A DNA stretch of 64,000 nucleotides from Chloroflexota bacterium (GTDB lineage Bacteria; Chloroflexota; Dehalococcoidia; GIF9; AB-539-J10): positions 30,412 through 94,411 of the forward strand of contig JACAEN010000008.1 of the NCBI GenBank assembly GCA_013388845.1, in the 5' to 3' direction. Shown here piece after piece: positions 32,374 to 42,614 of this stretch. A model generated the notes under the pieces. That model had not been told where the DNA came from, did no database searches, and saw nothing but the letters and a program-made list of their open reading frames with translations. The position numbers and the translations under genes were made by a program. Numbering within the stretch: position 1 is the first letter of the stretch; each line of letters opens with the position of its first letter.

Positions 32374-32398
32374 TAACGATCTCAAGTTGGGGCTAATC

Positions 32399-33970
32399 CT
32401 ATTTACTCGTTGACTCTCTTACCTGCTCCAACCTGTGCGCATCGCTCGTTAGGGATACACGTATTTTCTCAGCAACCTTGCGGAAATGGAATCCCTGAGC
32501 AGCAAGCGTCATGGATAAAGGGAAGGTTTTTGGTTTTTTCAGCAATGTCCAGACAAATAATTTCCAATAATGTATTCTCCCCTTTTCCTGGACTCCCAAA
32601 ACCCACATGGATCTTATCCAGGCTATAAAATGGAGAAAGGAAATCCTGAGTTTTCCTTTGTTGCTAGGTTTATACTCCTTCAGAAAGGTTTTGATGCGCT
32701 CATAGTATTGCTTGGGGGCATAGATTGTATCTAGAACATGCTTATAGCCCCTGACAAGCGTTTCGTGACCCATTTTGGGGATGAAGTTAGTTGAACCATC
32801 CGTGTTGTCCCCGGTACCACCTCGCAGTAGACGGTTCTCCTCTTTTAAGCGTTTGTATAATCTTGTCCCCGGGGGGGCCATCAACACACCGACCATAGCG
32901 GTAACGATTCCACTGTTTTGAATGAAATCTATCTGGCTCTTGAAGATTGAAATCGGGTCACTATCAAACCCCACAATAAATCCTCCCTGCACCTGCAAGC
33001 CATGGTGCTGTATCTTCTTAACCGCAGCCAATAAATCACGACCTTTGTTTGGCAGCTTGTTACATTCAACAAGACTTTCTTCATTGGGGCTTTCGATGCC
33101 CACAAATACCGTGTCAAATCCTGCCTCAACCATTAGACGCATTAGTTCTTCGTCATCGGCAAGATTCATAGATGCTTCTGTATAGAATGAAAAGGGACGT
33201 TTCCTCTCCTCCATCCATTCAATTATGGCTGGCAGAATTTCCGACTTTAGTTTCCGTTTGTTGCCAATGAAATTATCGTCCACAAAGAATACGCTAGCTC
33301 GCCATCCCATATCGTATAACGCCTCTAGTTCAGCTATTACCTGACTTCTATCCTTGGTTCGTGGTATATGCCCGTTCAGTATAATGATATCGCAGAACTC
33401 ACAATTGAAAGGACAGCCTCGAGAATACTGGATAGTCATCGATTGGTATTTTCTCCTGTTGATAAGTGACCACAAAGGCACAGGAGTTTTCCTGATATCT
33501 GGCCATTCTTCAGACTGGTAGATATGTTTGGCACAGCCCTTCTCTAAATCTTCCAAAAAGCGCGGCAGTATATCTTCAGCCTCGCCAAATATGAGATGGT
33601 CGACGTCTTCAAAAAAACCGGAATCTTCATACCCAGGGCCAAAAAAGGGGCCACCAGCAACAACTTTGGTCCCTAACTTTTTGCACCTATCGAGGACTTC
33701 CCTTGCCGAATTCTGTTGCGCCACCATAGCGCTAAGAAACACATAATCAGCCCACTTAAGGTCTTTATCCGTCAGGGCTGTGGTATTCATATCCACAAGT
33801 TTCTGTTCCCATTCCTCGGGAAGCATTGCCGCTACAGTTAATAGCCCTAGAGGAGGAAAAGTTGCCCTTTTAAAAATGAATTTCAAAGCATGCCTAAAGC
33901 TCCAGAAGGTATCTGGATACTGCGGATAAACTAAAAGTATTTTCAACTTACGCTCCTTTTTATGTTCCAC
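32399..33970 (-). CDS. B12-binding-domain radical SAM protein (DUF4070 type)
   Basis: 523 residues. The N-terminal ~150 form a cobalamin-binding-like Rossmann domain (KILLVYPQYPDTFWSFRHAL, then PPLGLLTVAAMLP, VVAGGPFFG), but without a clear DxHxxG motif. The radical SAM core has YSRGCPFNCEFCDIIILNG with CxxxCxxC, VFFVDDNFIGN and TVFVGIESPNEESL. The C-terminal part (ISFLHFIAWIRSMWVLG) matches DUF4070-type members. Family members perform methylations and ring changes on lipids or cofactors; the substrate is unknown. Stand-alone gene. Confidence 0.85.
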   Translation of the reverse strand: MEHKKERKLKILLVYPQYPDTFWSFRHALKFIFKRATFPPLGLLTVAAMLPEEWEQKLVDMNTTALTDKDLKWADYVFLSAMVAQQNSAREVLDRCKKLGTKVVAGGPFFGPGYEDSGFFEDVDHLIFGEAEDILPRFLEDLEKGCAKHIYQSEEWPDIRKTPVPLWSLINRRKYQSMTIQYSRGCPFNCEFCDIIILNGHIPRTKDRSQVIAELEALYDMGWRASVFFVDDNFIGNKRKLKSEILPAIIEWMEERKRPFSFYTEASMNLADDEELMRLMVEAGFDTVFVGIESPNEESLVECNKLPNKGRDLLAAVKKIQHHGLQVQGGFIVGFDSDPISIFKSQIDFIQNSGIVTAMVGVLMAPPGTRLYKRLKEENRLLRGGTGDNTDGSTNFIPKMGHETLVRGYKHVLDTIYAPKQYYERIKTFLKEYKPSNKGKLRISFLHFIAWIRSMWVLGVQEKGRIHYWKLFVWTLLKKPKTFPLSMTLAAQGFHFRKVAEKIRVSLTSDAHRLEQVRESTSK

Positions 33971-34272
33971 TCAAATTAGTGTGAACGATAATACCATAAC
34001 TCAAAATATTTTGATAGTGCCGTGCACAAGCTCAAAGTTTCAGGAGGCACAAATAAAAGTGTATGACGCTTACACAGGAAGATATCTTGCAATAGTACGA
34101 AAGAAATAACCTGAGCGGCTTAATTGTATTTTACCTAGCAGGGTCAGTTTTCAAGCCAGACTCTTAACAACTGAATAGTGGAAGGAAGGAAAGCTTCAAA
34201 CACTCAACGATAGACTTTGCAGCCTACCGACCGACCTAGGAATCCATAAGCTTTCCGCTTATGACTCCTTAG
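33971..34272. other. 302-bp gap holding the 16S rRNA 3' trailer
   Basis: Positions 34166-34191 (TTAACAACTGAATAGTGGAA then GGAAGG) match, in inverted orientation, the 16S leader at 35783-35813 (minus-strand TTAACAATTGAATAGTGGAA then GGAAGG). In the transcript the two pair to form the processing stem cut by RNase III. The remainder up to the radical SAM gene contains nothing I can support as a gene; a 16-codon frame at 34059 is too weak. Confidence 0.75.
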
Positions 34273-35780
<1,508 letters not shown>

Positions 35781-35782
35781 AA

Positions 35783-35813
35783 ACCTTCCTTCCACTATTC
35801 AATTGTTAAAGTA
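35783..35813 (-). other. 16S leader arm of the processing stem
   Basis: The minus-strand TTAACAATTGAATAGTGGAA followed by GGAAGG pairs with the 3' trailer copy at 34166-34191, differing at one position. This is a typical RNase III stem around pre-16S rRNA. Confidence 0.75.
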
Positions 35814-35826
35814 CTAATACAATATT

Positions 35827-35856
35827 ATTTTACAAGAACCCTTCTACCGCTGTCAA
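35827..35856 (-). promoter_or_regulatory. rRNA promoter
   Basis: Minus-strand TTGACA (35851-35856), an 18-bp spacer and TAAAAT (35827-35832), about 47 bp before the 16S 5' end. Confidence 0.7.
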
Positions 35857-35914
35857 CTTTTCCATCCTCGACCCAAAACAACTATAATACCTTAATCCAC
35901 AGTGTCAGGCAAGT

Positions 35915-35943
35915 TTGACATCAAGGAAATTTTCCTTTATATT
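35915..35943 (+). promoter_or_regulatory. tRNA-Asp promoter
   Basis: TTGACA (35915-35920), a 17-bp spacer and TATATT (35938-35943), 26 bp before the tRNA. It diverges from the rRNA promoter. Confidence 0.7.
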
Positions 35944-35968
35944 AATATTTTGTATTAAATCCTTCTGA

Positions 35969-36042
35969 GGCCCCGTGGTGTAGCGGTTTAACATGCCACC
36001 CTGTCACGGTGGAGATCAGGGGTTCAAATCCCCTCGGGGTCG
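35969..36042 (+). tRNA. tRNA-Asp (GTC)
   Basis: 74 bases. The acceptor GGCCCCG pairs with CGGGGTC, the anticodon arm is CCACC-CTGTCAC-GGTGG with anticodon GTC, and the T arm GGGGTTCAAATCCCC is intact. The discriminator is G, and CCA is not encoded. Confidence 0.95.
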
Positions 36043-36351
36043 CTTATTATATAATACTTGGTTTAACAGCCCTTCGTACCAACTATCAAGGAAAAGCCTA
36101 AATTCAGAGCATCCCCACTTCCCATCACACAGTGCAAGGCAAAAAGCGTGAGCTTCTAACCTCACAAGATTGAGAGTTTTATCCTCCACGCCCCGATAGC
36201 CAGTTGTGCTAGGCAATTCTGTTGATATTCGGTTGCTTCTTTAGTCATTTCTGAGGCAGATTCTGGATGCTTGCTTCACAAACTCCCTAGTGTTATTCTA
36301 ATGGGATTGTAAGTCAGGTATTCAACCTGTAGAGACAAAGAAGGTGATATA
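36043..36351. other. 309-bp gap after tRNA-Asp
   Basis: No gene is supported. A minus-strand frame of 66 codons runs into the tRNA, and its end is just the translated T arm. A weak promoter-like TTGTAA-N17-TAGAGA at 36309-36337 overlaps a CAGGTATTCAACCTG hairpin ahead of the permease gene. No repeat family is recognised. Confidence 0.5.
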
Positions 36352-37791
36352 GTGCCAGAACTTGAAACAACTGGATTAGGCACAAAAAGAGATTTTGCTA
36401 TCTATCTCGGGATAGTTGTGGCTGTTGGTATTGGCCTATTCCTCCTGCTCCGGGATGCCAGACAGACACTGGCCGCCACTATCTTCTTAGCTACTGTTTT
36501 CGGCACCCTCATGTTCTGGAAATTTAGAGTGGCCATCGCCTTTCTGGGCTTAGTGCTGCTTCTTATCACCCAGACAGTGAACCTGACGACAGCCATTCAG
36601 TTTATGAATCTACATGTCATCCTGTTCCTAGTGGGCATGATGGTGATTGTGGGACTCCTGCGACGATGCGGATTCTTCCGCTGGCTACTGTTCAAAGTGC
36701 TCAGGTTTTCCAAGTTTGAGCCTCACTGGCTAATAATAATTATCCTGTTTCTGGCAGCCCTGATGGCGGCACTGGTGGATGAAGTAACTTCAATACTTTT
36801 TGTCACCGCACTGGTGCTCGAGCTCTGCGACCATTTCGAAGTCAACCCGGTGAAGTATGTTATTGCTGTAGTATTGGCCACCAATATTGGCAGCTCCTGG
36901 ACTGTTCTAGGCAACCCGATAGGCATTCTGATCGCCTTCGAAGGCGGACTGACTTTTGGGGATTTCATTAGATTTGCTCTACCAGTGGGATTAATGTCGC
37001 TATTTGTACTCATGATTATAGCTTTGATATGGTTCAGGAAGGACTTCCCTGAATTAAGGGAGGGATACAGGCGGGAACTAGCCCGCGGCGGGATACGTGA
37101 CCAGGCGGCTGATGCCGGGGTGCGCTTCCTAGCTGACTGGGCTGAGATTAAAAATAGGGGGCTTTTTATCGGCAGTGCAGTCATTTTTGTGGCAGTTATC
37201 ACCTCCCTCGTTATTGGCCACAGGGTAGAGCTCTGGCTTGGGCTCGAGCTCAACACATTGCTTTTTGTTACTCCTATCCTCGGGGCCGGGATAGTAATGC
37301 TGTGGCACCGGGATGAGGCTAGAGAATATATACAAAAGGACGTGGATTGGTGGACACTGGTATTTTTCATGTTCTTATTCGCCAAGGCTGGCTGCCTCCA
37401 GTATGCCGGCTTAACTGACCGGATTGCTGCAGGCATGCTCAACATCAGTGGTGGTGCTAACAATCACTTACCAGCAATAATCATGTTGTGGATTTCCGGA
37501 TTCCTATCAGCGATAGCGGACAACGTAGTCGTGGTGGCCGGGTTAGCGCCAGTAGCCCATACCCTTTCTGCCGGAATGAGCACTTCAGCACCGTGGTGGG
37601 CTCTCCTCTTTGGTGCCTGCTACGGCGGCAATATGACCATGATTGGCTCCACAGCTAATATCGTGGCATTAGGTATGCTGGAAAAGAAAACAGGACACTT
37701 AATAAAGTTCGGTTACTGGCTCAAGGTTGGCTTGCTGGCCTCTCTGATACCAATGGCAATCGGCACGGTGGCAATAATGATTTTTGGCTAA
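36352..37791 (+). CDS. SLC13/CitM-like ion-transporter superfamily permease
   Basis: 479 residues, about 12 hydrophobic segments in two inverted halves. The paired signatures ALVDEVTSILFVTALVLEL with GSSWTVLGNPIGI in the first half and SAIADNVVVVAGLAPV with GNMTMIGSTANIVALG in the second are the hairpin-loop motifs of the ArsB/NhaD/DASS group. The substrate is probably a dicarboxylate, citrate or Na+/H+; nothing nearby decides. The start is GTG, with AAGGTGAT six bases upstream. A second, less similar member of the superfamily lies at 20495-21754. Confidence 0.85.
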   Translation: MPELETTGLGTKRDFAIYLGIVVAVGIGLFLLLRDARQTLAATIFLATVFGTLMFWKFRVAIAFLGLVLLLITQTVNLTTAIQFMNLHVILFLVGMMVIVGLLRRCGFFRWLLFKVLRFSKFEPHWLIIIILFLAALMAALVDEVTSILFVTALVLELCDHFEVNPVKYVIAVVLATNIGSSWTVLGNPIGILIAFEGGLTFGDFIRFALPVGLMSLFVLMIIALIWFRKDFPELREGYRRELARGGIRDQAADAGVRFLADWAEIKNRGLFIGSAVIFVAVITSLVIGHRVELWLGLELNTLLFVTPILGAGIVMLWHRDEAREYIQKDVDWWTLVFFMFLFAKAGCLQYAGLTDRIAAGMLNISGGANNHLPAIIMLWISGFLSAIADNVVVVAGLAPVAHTLSAGMSTSAPWWALLFGACYGGNMTMIGSTANIVALGMLEKKTGHLIKFGYWLKVGLLASLIPMAIGTVAIMIFG

Positions 37792-37848
37792 ATCACATTG
37801 CAAACCGTATTCAGCTTTAGCAGCCTCTTTGTGCTCATATGGGAGACG

Positions 37849-37916
37849 TTTTACATCGAAGAAGGCCAACGTCGAAGTATCACTGTGGCTAGCAAGCTGG
37901 TCAAATTGAACACAAT
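37849..37916 (+). repeat. R6 imperfect repeat, copy A
   Basis: TTTTACATCGAAGAAGGCCA and CAAATTGAACA are shared with 39020-39079 with about three quarters identity between. The two copies point the same way and flank the alkyltransferase-like and DUF3795 genes. Confidence 0.6.
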
Positions 37917-37981
37917 GAGTGAATGTGTGAGAATGCCAATCCATTGTGTACGAGGTGCGATATTTTGAACTAGCAATAGTT

Positions 37982-38473
37982 TCATGTTAGCTTCATCAGG
38001 TATTTCTCGTAATCGACAACCTGGTACTTCTTGCCCCGAGCAATGACCTTGAAATTCTCTCCCTCGAGTAGCTTCTTATGCGCTTCTTGACCACCGGGGT
38101 ATTTTTCATTCAAAAACCCATCTGCTTTGAGCGTCCGCCAGTACGGTATATCTAATGACTTGCCTTCCTTGCTTGCTTCTTCCACCGCATTGGCCGCCGT
38201 CATTATGAAAATCCCTGTGGTTAAAGAGCAGCAAGCTTTTACATCGTGCTGCGCGGCAATCTTTTTGCATATTTCGACAATAGTGACGAGCTTACCCTTC
38301 GGTACCTGCTTCATGATTGCCATTACTTCAGATGGATTAACCAAGACGACATTATTACCGACTTCGGCACCCATCTTGTGCACAGCATTGTAACAGGGAA
38401 ACCCTTTCTCCAGCTTGAGTACCTTAGGAAAAGAGGGTTTGTCTTTCAATTTTTCCTGCCAAGTTTTCTTCAT
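37982..38473 (-). CDS. Alkyltransferase-like (MGMT-fold) protein lacking the catalytic Cys
   Basis: About 163 residues from the ATG at 38473, chosen for GGGAGG five bases upstream. The MGMT C-terminal domain is recognisable: VPKGKLVTIVEICKKIAAQH (recognition helix region), then IPYWRTLKADGFLNEKYPGG and QEAHKKLLEGENFKV. The PCHR active site reads PYWR, so it cannot accept alkyl groups. Alkyltransferase-like proteins of this kind flag O6-alkylguanine for nucleotide excision repair. The frame is open 18 codons further upstream but that part overlaps the DUF3795 gene. The ATG overlaps the preceding stop (TAATG), so translation is coupled. Confidence 0.72.
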   Translation of the reverse strand: MKKTWQEKLKDKPSFPKVLKLEKGFPCYNAVHKMGAEVGNNVVLVNPSEVMAIMKQVPKGKLVTIVEICKKIAAQHDVKACCSLTTGIFIMTAANAVEEASKEGKSLDIPYWRTLKADGFLNEKYPGGQEAHKKLLEGENFKVIARGKKYQVVDYEKYLMKLT

Positions 38474-38918
38474 TATTCCTCCCAGCAGTATTTGTGCTTC
38501 TTTTGGCGTAGCTTGTCGAGACCACAATCAAAACACAGCCCGTTATGGCAGCATATTATCCCACCACACGCCGAGCAGCGCCACTTTGCCACTTCTCTTT
38601 CCAAGAACTTCCCCGTACCATACTTTTTTATGTATTCGAGGTTCTCAATCATGCTCATCCTGAAATATGTTCTGTAGCGGTTATCAAGACGCTTTACCCC
38701 TCGCAGGGAAAACTGCTACATTCATAGCAATATCTTACCTTATCAGAGATCAGTAGTTCGCATCTTTTCTTCAAGAAAGCGCACCTCTTATCTCGTGGTC
38801 TGCACCCTATGCAATAAGGCATCCTGATTCCCTTGCTTTTAACATCATGATGATAGGCAAGATATCCACTGCATATTGCGCAGTTCATCCCACAGGGAGC
38901 AATTAGTTCTTCATTCAT
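38473..38918 (-). pseudogene. DUF3795-type Cys-rich protein, split by a frameshift
   Basis: The first part starts at 38918 (MNEELIAPCGMNCAICSGYL), contains MPYCIGCRPRDKRCAF and CYECSSFPCEG, then stops at 38694. The second part is open in another frame: VKRLDNRYRTYFRMSMIENL, then WRCSACGGIICCHNGLCFDCG, ending 38473. Together they form one full-length DUF3795 protein. The break lies in a GGGG run (38697-38700); adding one G restores GAG GGG GTA AAG. This may be a real mutation, a programmed shift or a sequencing error. DUF3795 proteins are Cys-rich, metal-binding and of unknown role in anaerobes. Confidence 0.75.
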
Positions 38919-39019
38919 GGCTTCCCAACAGTAATATACAGGATTTGAAGCGATAGACACCAGCTCGATAAGAATCAATCTATATTAGCGTTGGAGTGAG
39001 TGAATTACACAGTCGGGTA

Positions 39020-39079
39020 TTTTACATTGAAGAAGGCCAAATGTCGGAGTGTGACTAGCAATCCAAGCAAATTGAACAA
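39020..39079 (+). repeat. R6 imperfect repeat, copy B
   Basis: TTTTACATTGAAGAAGGCCA, then GACTAGCA, then CAAATTGAACA; relative of 37849-37916. Confidence 0.6.
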
Positions 39080-39117
39080 TTTGTGTGGACGTGTATAAAC
39101 TGATTTCAGACTTAAGG

Positions 39118-40113
39118 CTACACAGATTTCAATAATGCTGTATATGCTTCTTCCTCGGTGTCGGCTATCTCTCTGAGGAATGCTGAGCAGCCACGACCAT
39201 CATTTTCCAGTGCTCGCTCGCACAATTTCACAATGAGGTCTCCCGATTTTCTAAAGAGGATAGAGGCATCGCTCCACTCTTTTCTCCGATACTTCTGCCC
39301 CAGGTCACTGAAAACTCGTGCCTGCTCAAATCGTAACCCATCATTACGAGATAAATCTTCGGCAATGAGCGGCGGTGTTAATCCAGCATATGCGATCATG
39401 TGTTTGAAGCAATCCTTATTTTCCCAATAGACAATCTCCTTGGCCAGCTTTCTCATGGCCGGAATGCCGAACATGCTCACAGGTGGTTTAAGCATTCGCC
39501 TGGCTTTATAGGTAAAACCTTTGTCGGCAATTTCAAGTTCGGTTGGCATCTTACGAGGTAATTGGAAGATTCTATAGGTATTCCTCTTGCTCATGCCAGG
39601 CACATTAACATCCAGAGCTCTCTCAAATTCCGTGTAAGGAATCTCTTGCACACCGCCTACACTACAATCGTGAACATAGACTACGTGCCTATCGTCATCA
39701 TAACCAACCATTAGAACGTAGTGAATAGGAACATGTTCTTTTTGATAGAGTTCGGGGTAGTAATGCAAATAATACATGTCCAGCGCACCAACCATCACCG
39801 GCTCATCATTATCCACATGCTCCTTCATTTTTGAAAATTCGTTCCTGAACGATTTGCCCTCACTTACGGTTTGAGTGAATCCGATTATCTCACCCAAGTC
39901 TTTGAGTAAGTATTTAGGATTATTGCCCCAGTAAACCATGCAGGGAGGTTTAGCCATCTTGAACTTCAGATACGTGAACGAAGCCATACCACCAATAATA
40001 GGTAGCAGGGAGTAATCATACCTGGCTCCCTGCCACGTTAAAATGTCAAATAAGCCATTAACGTAGCATGTGGATTCGTGAACCTTGTGAGGTATTTTAA
40101 TCAATTTGGCCAT
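39118..40113 (-). CDS. BtrH-like (C39-peptidase-fold) protein
   Basis: 331 residues. The N-terminal ~200 match the BtrH N-terminal domain: HESTCYVNGLFDILTWQGA with the likely nucleophile Cys, then VPIHYVLMVGYDDDRHVVYV with the His and HDCSVGG. The C-terminal part (WSDASILFRKSGDLIVKLCE) matches the helical DUF4872-like region. BtrH acyltransferases move a protected acyl group from a carrier protein to an aminoglycoside; many genomic homologues lie outside any biosynthetic cluster, as here. The role may be transfer or peptide-bond hydrolysis. Stand-alone gene. Confidence 0.75.
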   Translation of the reverse strand: MAKLIKIPHKVHESTCYVNGLFDILTWQGARYDYSLLPIIGGMASFTYLKFKMAKPPCMVYWGNNPKYLLKDLGEIIGFTQTVSEGKSFRNEFSKMKEHVDNDEPVMVGALDMYYLHYYPELYQKEHVPIHYVLMVGYDDDRHVVYVHDCSVGGVQEIPYTEFERALDVNVPGMSKRNTYRIFQLPRKMPTELEIADKGFTYKARRMLKPPVSMFGIPAMRKLAKEIVYWENKDCFKHMIAYAGLTPPLIAEDLSRNDGLRFEQARVFSDLGQKYRRKEWSDASILFRKSGDLIVKLCERALENDGRGCSAFLREIADTEEEAYTALLKSV

Positions 40114-40175
40114 TTTCTATCGCTTGTAGAAGTATAACAGCATCACAAGGTTGCTTGCCAGCACAACACAGCGAG

Positions 40176-40204
40176 TTGACGATAACCCGATAAAAGGTTA
40201 TTAT
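40176..40204 (+). promoter_or_regulatory. Promoter of rny-ymdB
   Basis: TTGACG (40176-40181), a 17-bp spacer and TATTAT (40199-40204), about 50 bp before the rny ATG. Confidence 0.6.
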
Positions 40205-40253
40205 TAATATACAATGTTTTGCATTTATTACGACAACGAAATAAAGAGGGAAA

Positions 40254-41777
40254 ATGGACTACACATTAATGATAAGTGGCCTTGCTCTTGTCTTAGGCAT
40301 TCTTGTTGGATACTTTATCAGGCAGCTAGTAGCCAACCGGGAAATTCAAAAAACAAGAAGAGAGGCACAGAAGCTATTAGATGAAGCAACAACCAAGTAC
40401 AATGAGCTACTCCGTGCAGCTAGGGAAGAAGCTATCAAGGTTGCCAATGCTGCCGAGGCGGAAAGCAAGGAACGCCGCTTCGAAATACAGCGAATAGAAA
40501 AGCGTGTTCACCAAAAAGAAGAGGCGCTGGAGCGCAAGTTAGAGTCTGTAGAGCGGCGTGAGCGTGATTTAGACAGCAAGAAAAAAGACGTTGAGAGAAT
40601 AACCGCTGAACTTCAGGCAATAAGAGAAAAACAGCTAGCCAAGTTAGAAGCCATCTCCGGCACATCCAGCCAAGAAGCCAAGACCCTCTTGTTCCAAATG
40701 CTGAAACAGGAGGTTGAAGAAGAAGTTTCGCGACAAGTCAGGACATGGGAGACGCAAATAAAGGAAGAGGCTGAGGAAAGGGTTCGGAATATTCTGGCTA
40801 CAGCCATTCAAAGATGTGCTACTGACGTTGTCTCGGAAACCACAATATCCGCTGTTCCCCTGCCTAATGATGAGATGAAAGGGCGGCTTATCGGGCGGGA
40901 GGGACGCAATATCCGGGCTTTGGAACAAGCTACTGGCGTTGATCTCATCATCGACGATACTCCGGAGACAGTTACTATCTCCAGCTTCGACCCTGTGAGA
41001 CGGGAGATAGCTCGCCTTGCCTTAAATAAGCTTATCCTTGACGGGCGCATTCATCCCGCTCGCATTAAAGAAATAGTGGATAAAACAAGAGCAGAGGTGG
41101 AAGCTACTATCCGCAGTGAAGGCGAACGAGCTGCTTACGAAGCTGGAGTGCCAGGCTTACATCCCGAACTGATTAAGCTGCTTGGCCAGCTTAAACTTCG
41201 CACTAGCTATGGACAGAATGTTTTGCTTCACAGCCTTGAAGTTTCTCACCTGGCAGGGATGTTGGCTAGCGAGATTGGGGCTAATGTCAGTGTCGCCAGG
41301 AAAGCTGGCCTGCTTCATGATATTGGAAAGGCAGTAGACCATCAGACGGAAGGCCCGCATGCTTTGATAGGTGCTGACCTGGTTAAGCAATGGGACAAAA
41401 ATCCCGAGGTGACTCAAGCTATTGCTGAACATCATGGCGAGGCAACAACTAGTAGTGTTATGGGCTTCATCGTTGCTGCCGCCGATGCCATAAGTGGTTC
41501 GCGGCCTGGTGCCAGACGCGAGTCCCTAGAACAATATTTGAAGCGTGTCAAGGACTTAGAGGATATAGCAGCCAATTTCCCTGGTGTAGAAAAGGCTTTT
41601 GCCATCCAGGCCGGACGTGAAGTGCGTGTCATGGTAAAACCGGACAAAATTGATGATTTAGCAGCGGTGAGATTGGCTCGGGATATTTCTAAGAAGATAG
41701 AGGAGAGCTTGACTTATCCTGGCCAGATAAAAGTAGTAGTGATAAGGGAGACCACAGCAGTAGATTACGCTAAGTAG
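40254..41777 (+). CDS. rny: Ribonuclease Y
   Basis: RNase Y is a membrane-anchored endoribonuclease that starts mRNA decay. The 507 residues have an N-terminal transmembrane helix ([18 protein letters not shown]), a long coiled coil to about residue 200, the KH domain ([19 protein letters not shown], then [20 protein letters not shown]), and the HD domain with [11 protein letters not shown] and AIAEHHGEA. It is followed by ymdB, the standard pair in Gram-positive bacteria. RicT, its partner in Bacillus, is at 17166-17984. Confidence 0.97.
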   Translation: MDYTLMISGLALVLGILVGYFIRQLVANREIQKTRREAQKLLDEATTKYNELLRAAREEAIKVANAAEAESKERRFEIQRIEKRVHQKEEALERKLESVERRERDLDSKKKDVERITAELQAIREKQLAKLEAISGTSSQEAKTLLFQMLKQEVEEEVSRQVRTWETQIKEEAEERVRNILATAIQRCATDVVSETTISAVPLPNDEMKGRLIGREGRNIRALEQATGVDLIIDDTPETVTISSFDPVRREIARLALNKLILDGRIHPARIKEIVDKTRAEVEATIRSEGERAAYEAGVPGLHPELIKLLGQLKLRTSYGQNVLLHSLEVSHLAGMLASEIGANVSVARKAGLLHDIGKAVDHQTEGPHALIGADLVKQWDKNPEVTQAIAEHHGEATTSSVMGFIVAAADAISGSRPGARRESLEQYLKRVKDLEDIAANFPGVEKAFAIQAGREVRVMVKPDKIDDLAAVRLARDISKKIEESLTYPGQIKVVVIRETTAVDYAK

Positions 41778-41780
41778 ACC

Positions 41781-41803
41781 TGTCCTGAGCTAAGTCGAAG
41801 GAT
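41781..41803 (+). repeat. R2 repeat abutting the ymdB start
   Basis: TGTCCTGAGCTAAGTCGAAG followed by GAT; one base differs in the core from the copy nested in R1 at 13575-13598. It ends at the base before the ymdB TTG. Confidence 0.7.
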
Positions 41804-42571
41804 TTGAAAATACTGGCAGTAGGCGACATCATCGGCAAGCCCGGTAGGAAAGCAGTAAAGGAAATCCTACCAGCTTTGCGTCGTGAGTATAGTATTGACC
41901 TGATAGTAGGCAATGGCGAGAATGCTGCTGGTGGGTTAGGGCTGACCCCCAGCACAGCACAAGAACTTTTTGATTCTGGAATTGATGTCATAACCACAGG
42001 CAATCATGTCTGGGCTTACAAGGAGATTATTCCTTACCTGGATAGCGAACCTGCTCTTCTCCGTCCATTGAATTATCCGCCGGCGAATCCCGGTCGTGGC
42101 TATTTGCTTAAAAAAAATGCCCTGATAGTTAACCTCGTAGGGCGTGTTTTCATAGGCCATTCTGATTGCCCCTTTCGAGCCATGGACCAGCTACTGGCTG
42201 AGTTTGAACATAAATCAATGCCTATCATTGTTGACTTCCATGCTGAGGCCACTTCGGAGAAAGTGGCCATGGGTAGATATCTTGATGGACGAGTCAGCGC
42301 CGTGTTGGGCACCCACACTCATGTCGGCACTATTGATGCCCAGATACTGCCTGGAGGCACTGCCTATGTCACTGACATAGGCATGGTCGGCCCTATAGAT
42401 TCGGTTATCGGGGATGACCCAAATTCTGTAATCAATCGCTTCCTTACCCAGATACCCTCCCGGTTATCGGTGGGAAAGGGAAAGGTCAACTTCGATGCAA
42501 TTCTGGTCGAAGTTGATAAAAATACTGGCAAGGCTCTGGATATCAAACGTATCCAAAAATTAGTGGACTAA
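41804..42571 (+). CDS. ymdB: YmdB-type metallophosphoesterase
   Basis: 255 residues: KILAVGDIIGKPGRKAV (metal site 1), IVGNGENAAGG (site 2), TTGNHVWAYKE, IVDFHAEATSEKVAMG and LGTHTHVGTIDAQILPGG (His ligands). YmdB hydrolyses 2',3'-cAMP and affects biofilm and motility decisions in Bacillus; it is almost always next to rny. The start is TTG directly after an R2 repeat, with the repeat's GAAGGA too close (2-3 bp) to be a normal ribosome binding site, so initiation may be weak or coupled to rny 26 bp upstream. Confidence 0.93.
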   Translation: MKILAVGDIIGKPGRKAVKEILPALRREYSIDLIVGNGENAAGGLGLTPSTAQELFDSGIDVITTGNHVWAYKEIIPYLDSEPALLRPLNYPPANPGRGYLLKKNALIVNLVGRVFIGHSDCPFRAMDQLLAEFEHKSMPIIVDFHAEATSEKVAMGRYLDGRVSAVLGTHTHVGTIDAQILPGGTAYVTDIGMVGPIDSVIGDDPNSVINRFLTQIPSRLSVGKGKVNFDAILVEVDKNTGKALDIKRIQKLVD

Positions 42572-42614
42572 GAAGAAAGAGCACCCAGTCGTTAGTTTAG
42601 CTGAGAACTGATAA

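Noticed and set aside
34059-34109. 16-codon frame MYDAYTGRYLAIVRKK with AGGAGG upstream
   Set aside because: It is very short, has wide spacing to the ribosome binding site, no promoter or terminator, and lies in the rRNA trailer gap.
36016-36216. 66-codon minus-strand frame ending in the tRNA-Asp gene
   Set aside because: Its C-terminal RPRGDLNP is simply the translated T arm of the tRNA. No ribosome binding site or family similarity is seen.
37792-37980. Open reading frame continuing after the permease stop codon
   Set aside because: It follows the R6 repeat by chance. The second R6 copy has a stop in the same frame and no protein similarity is seen.
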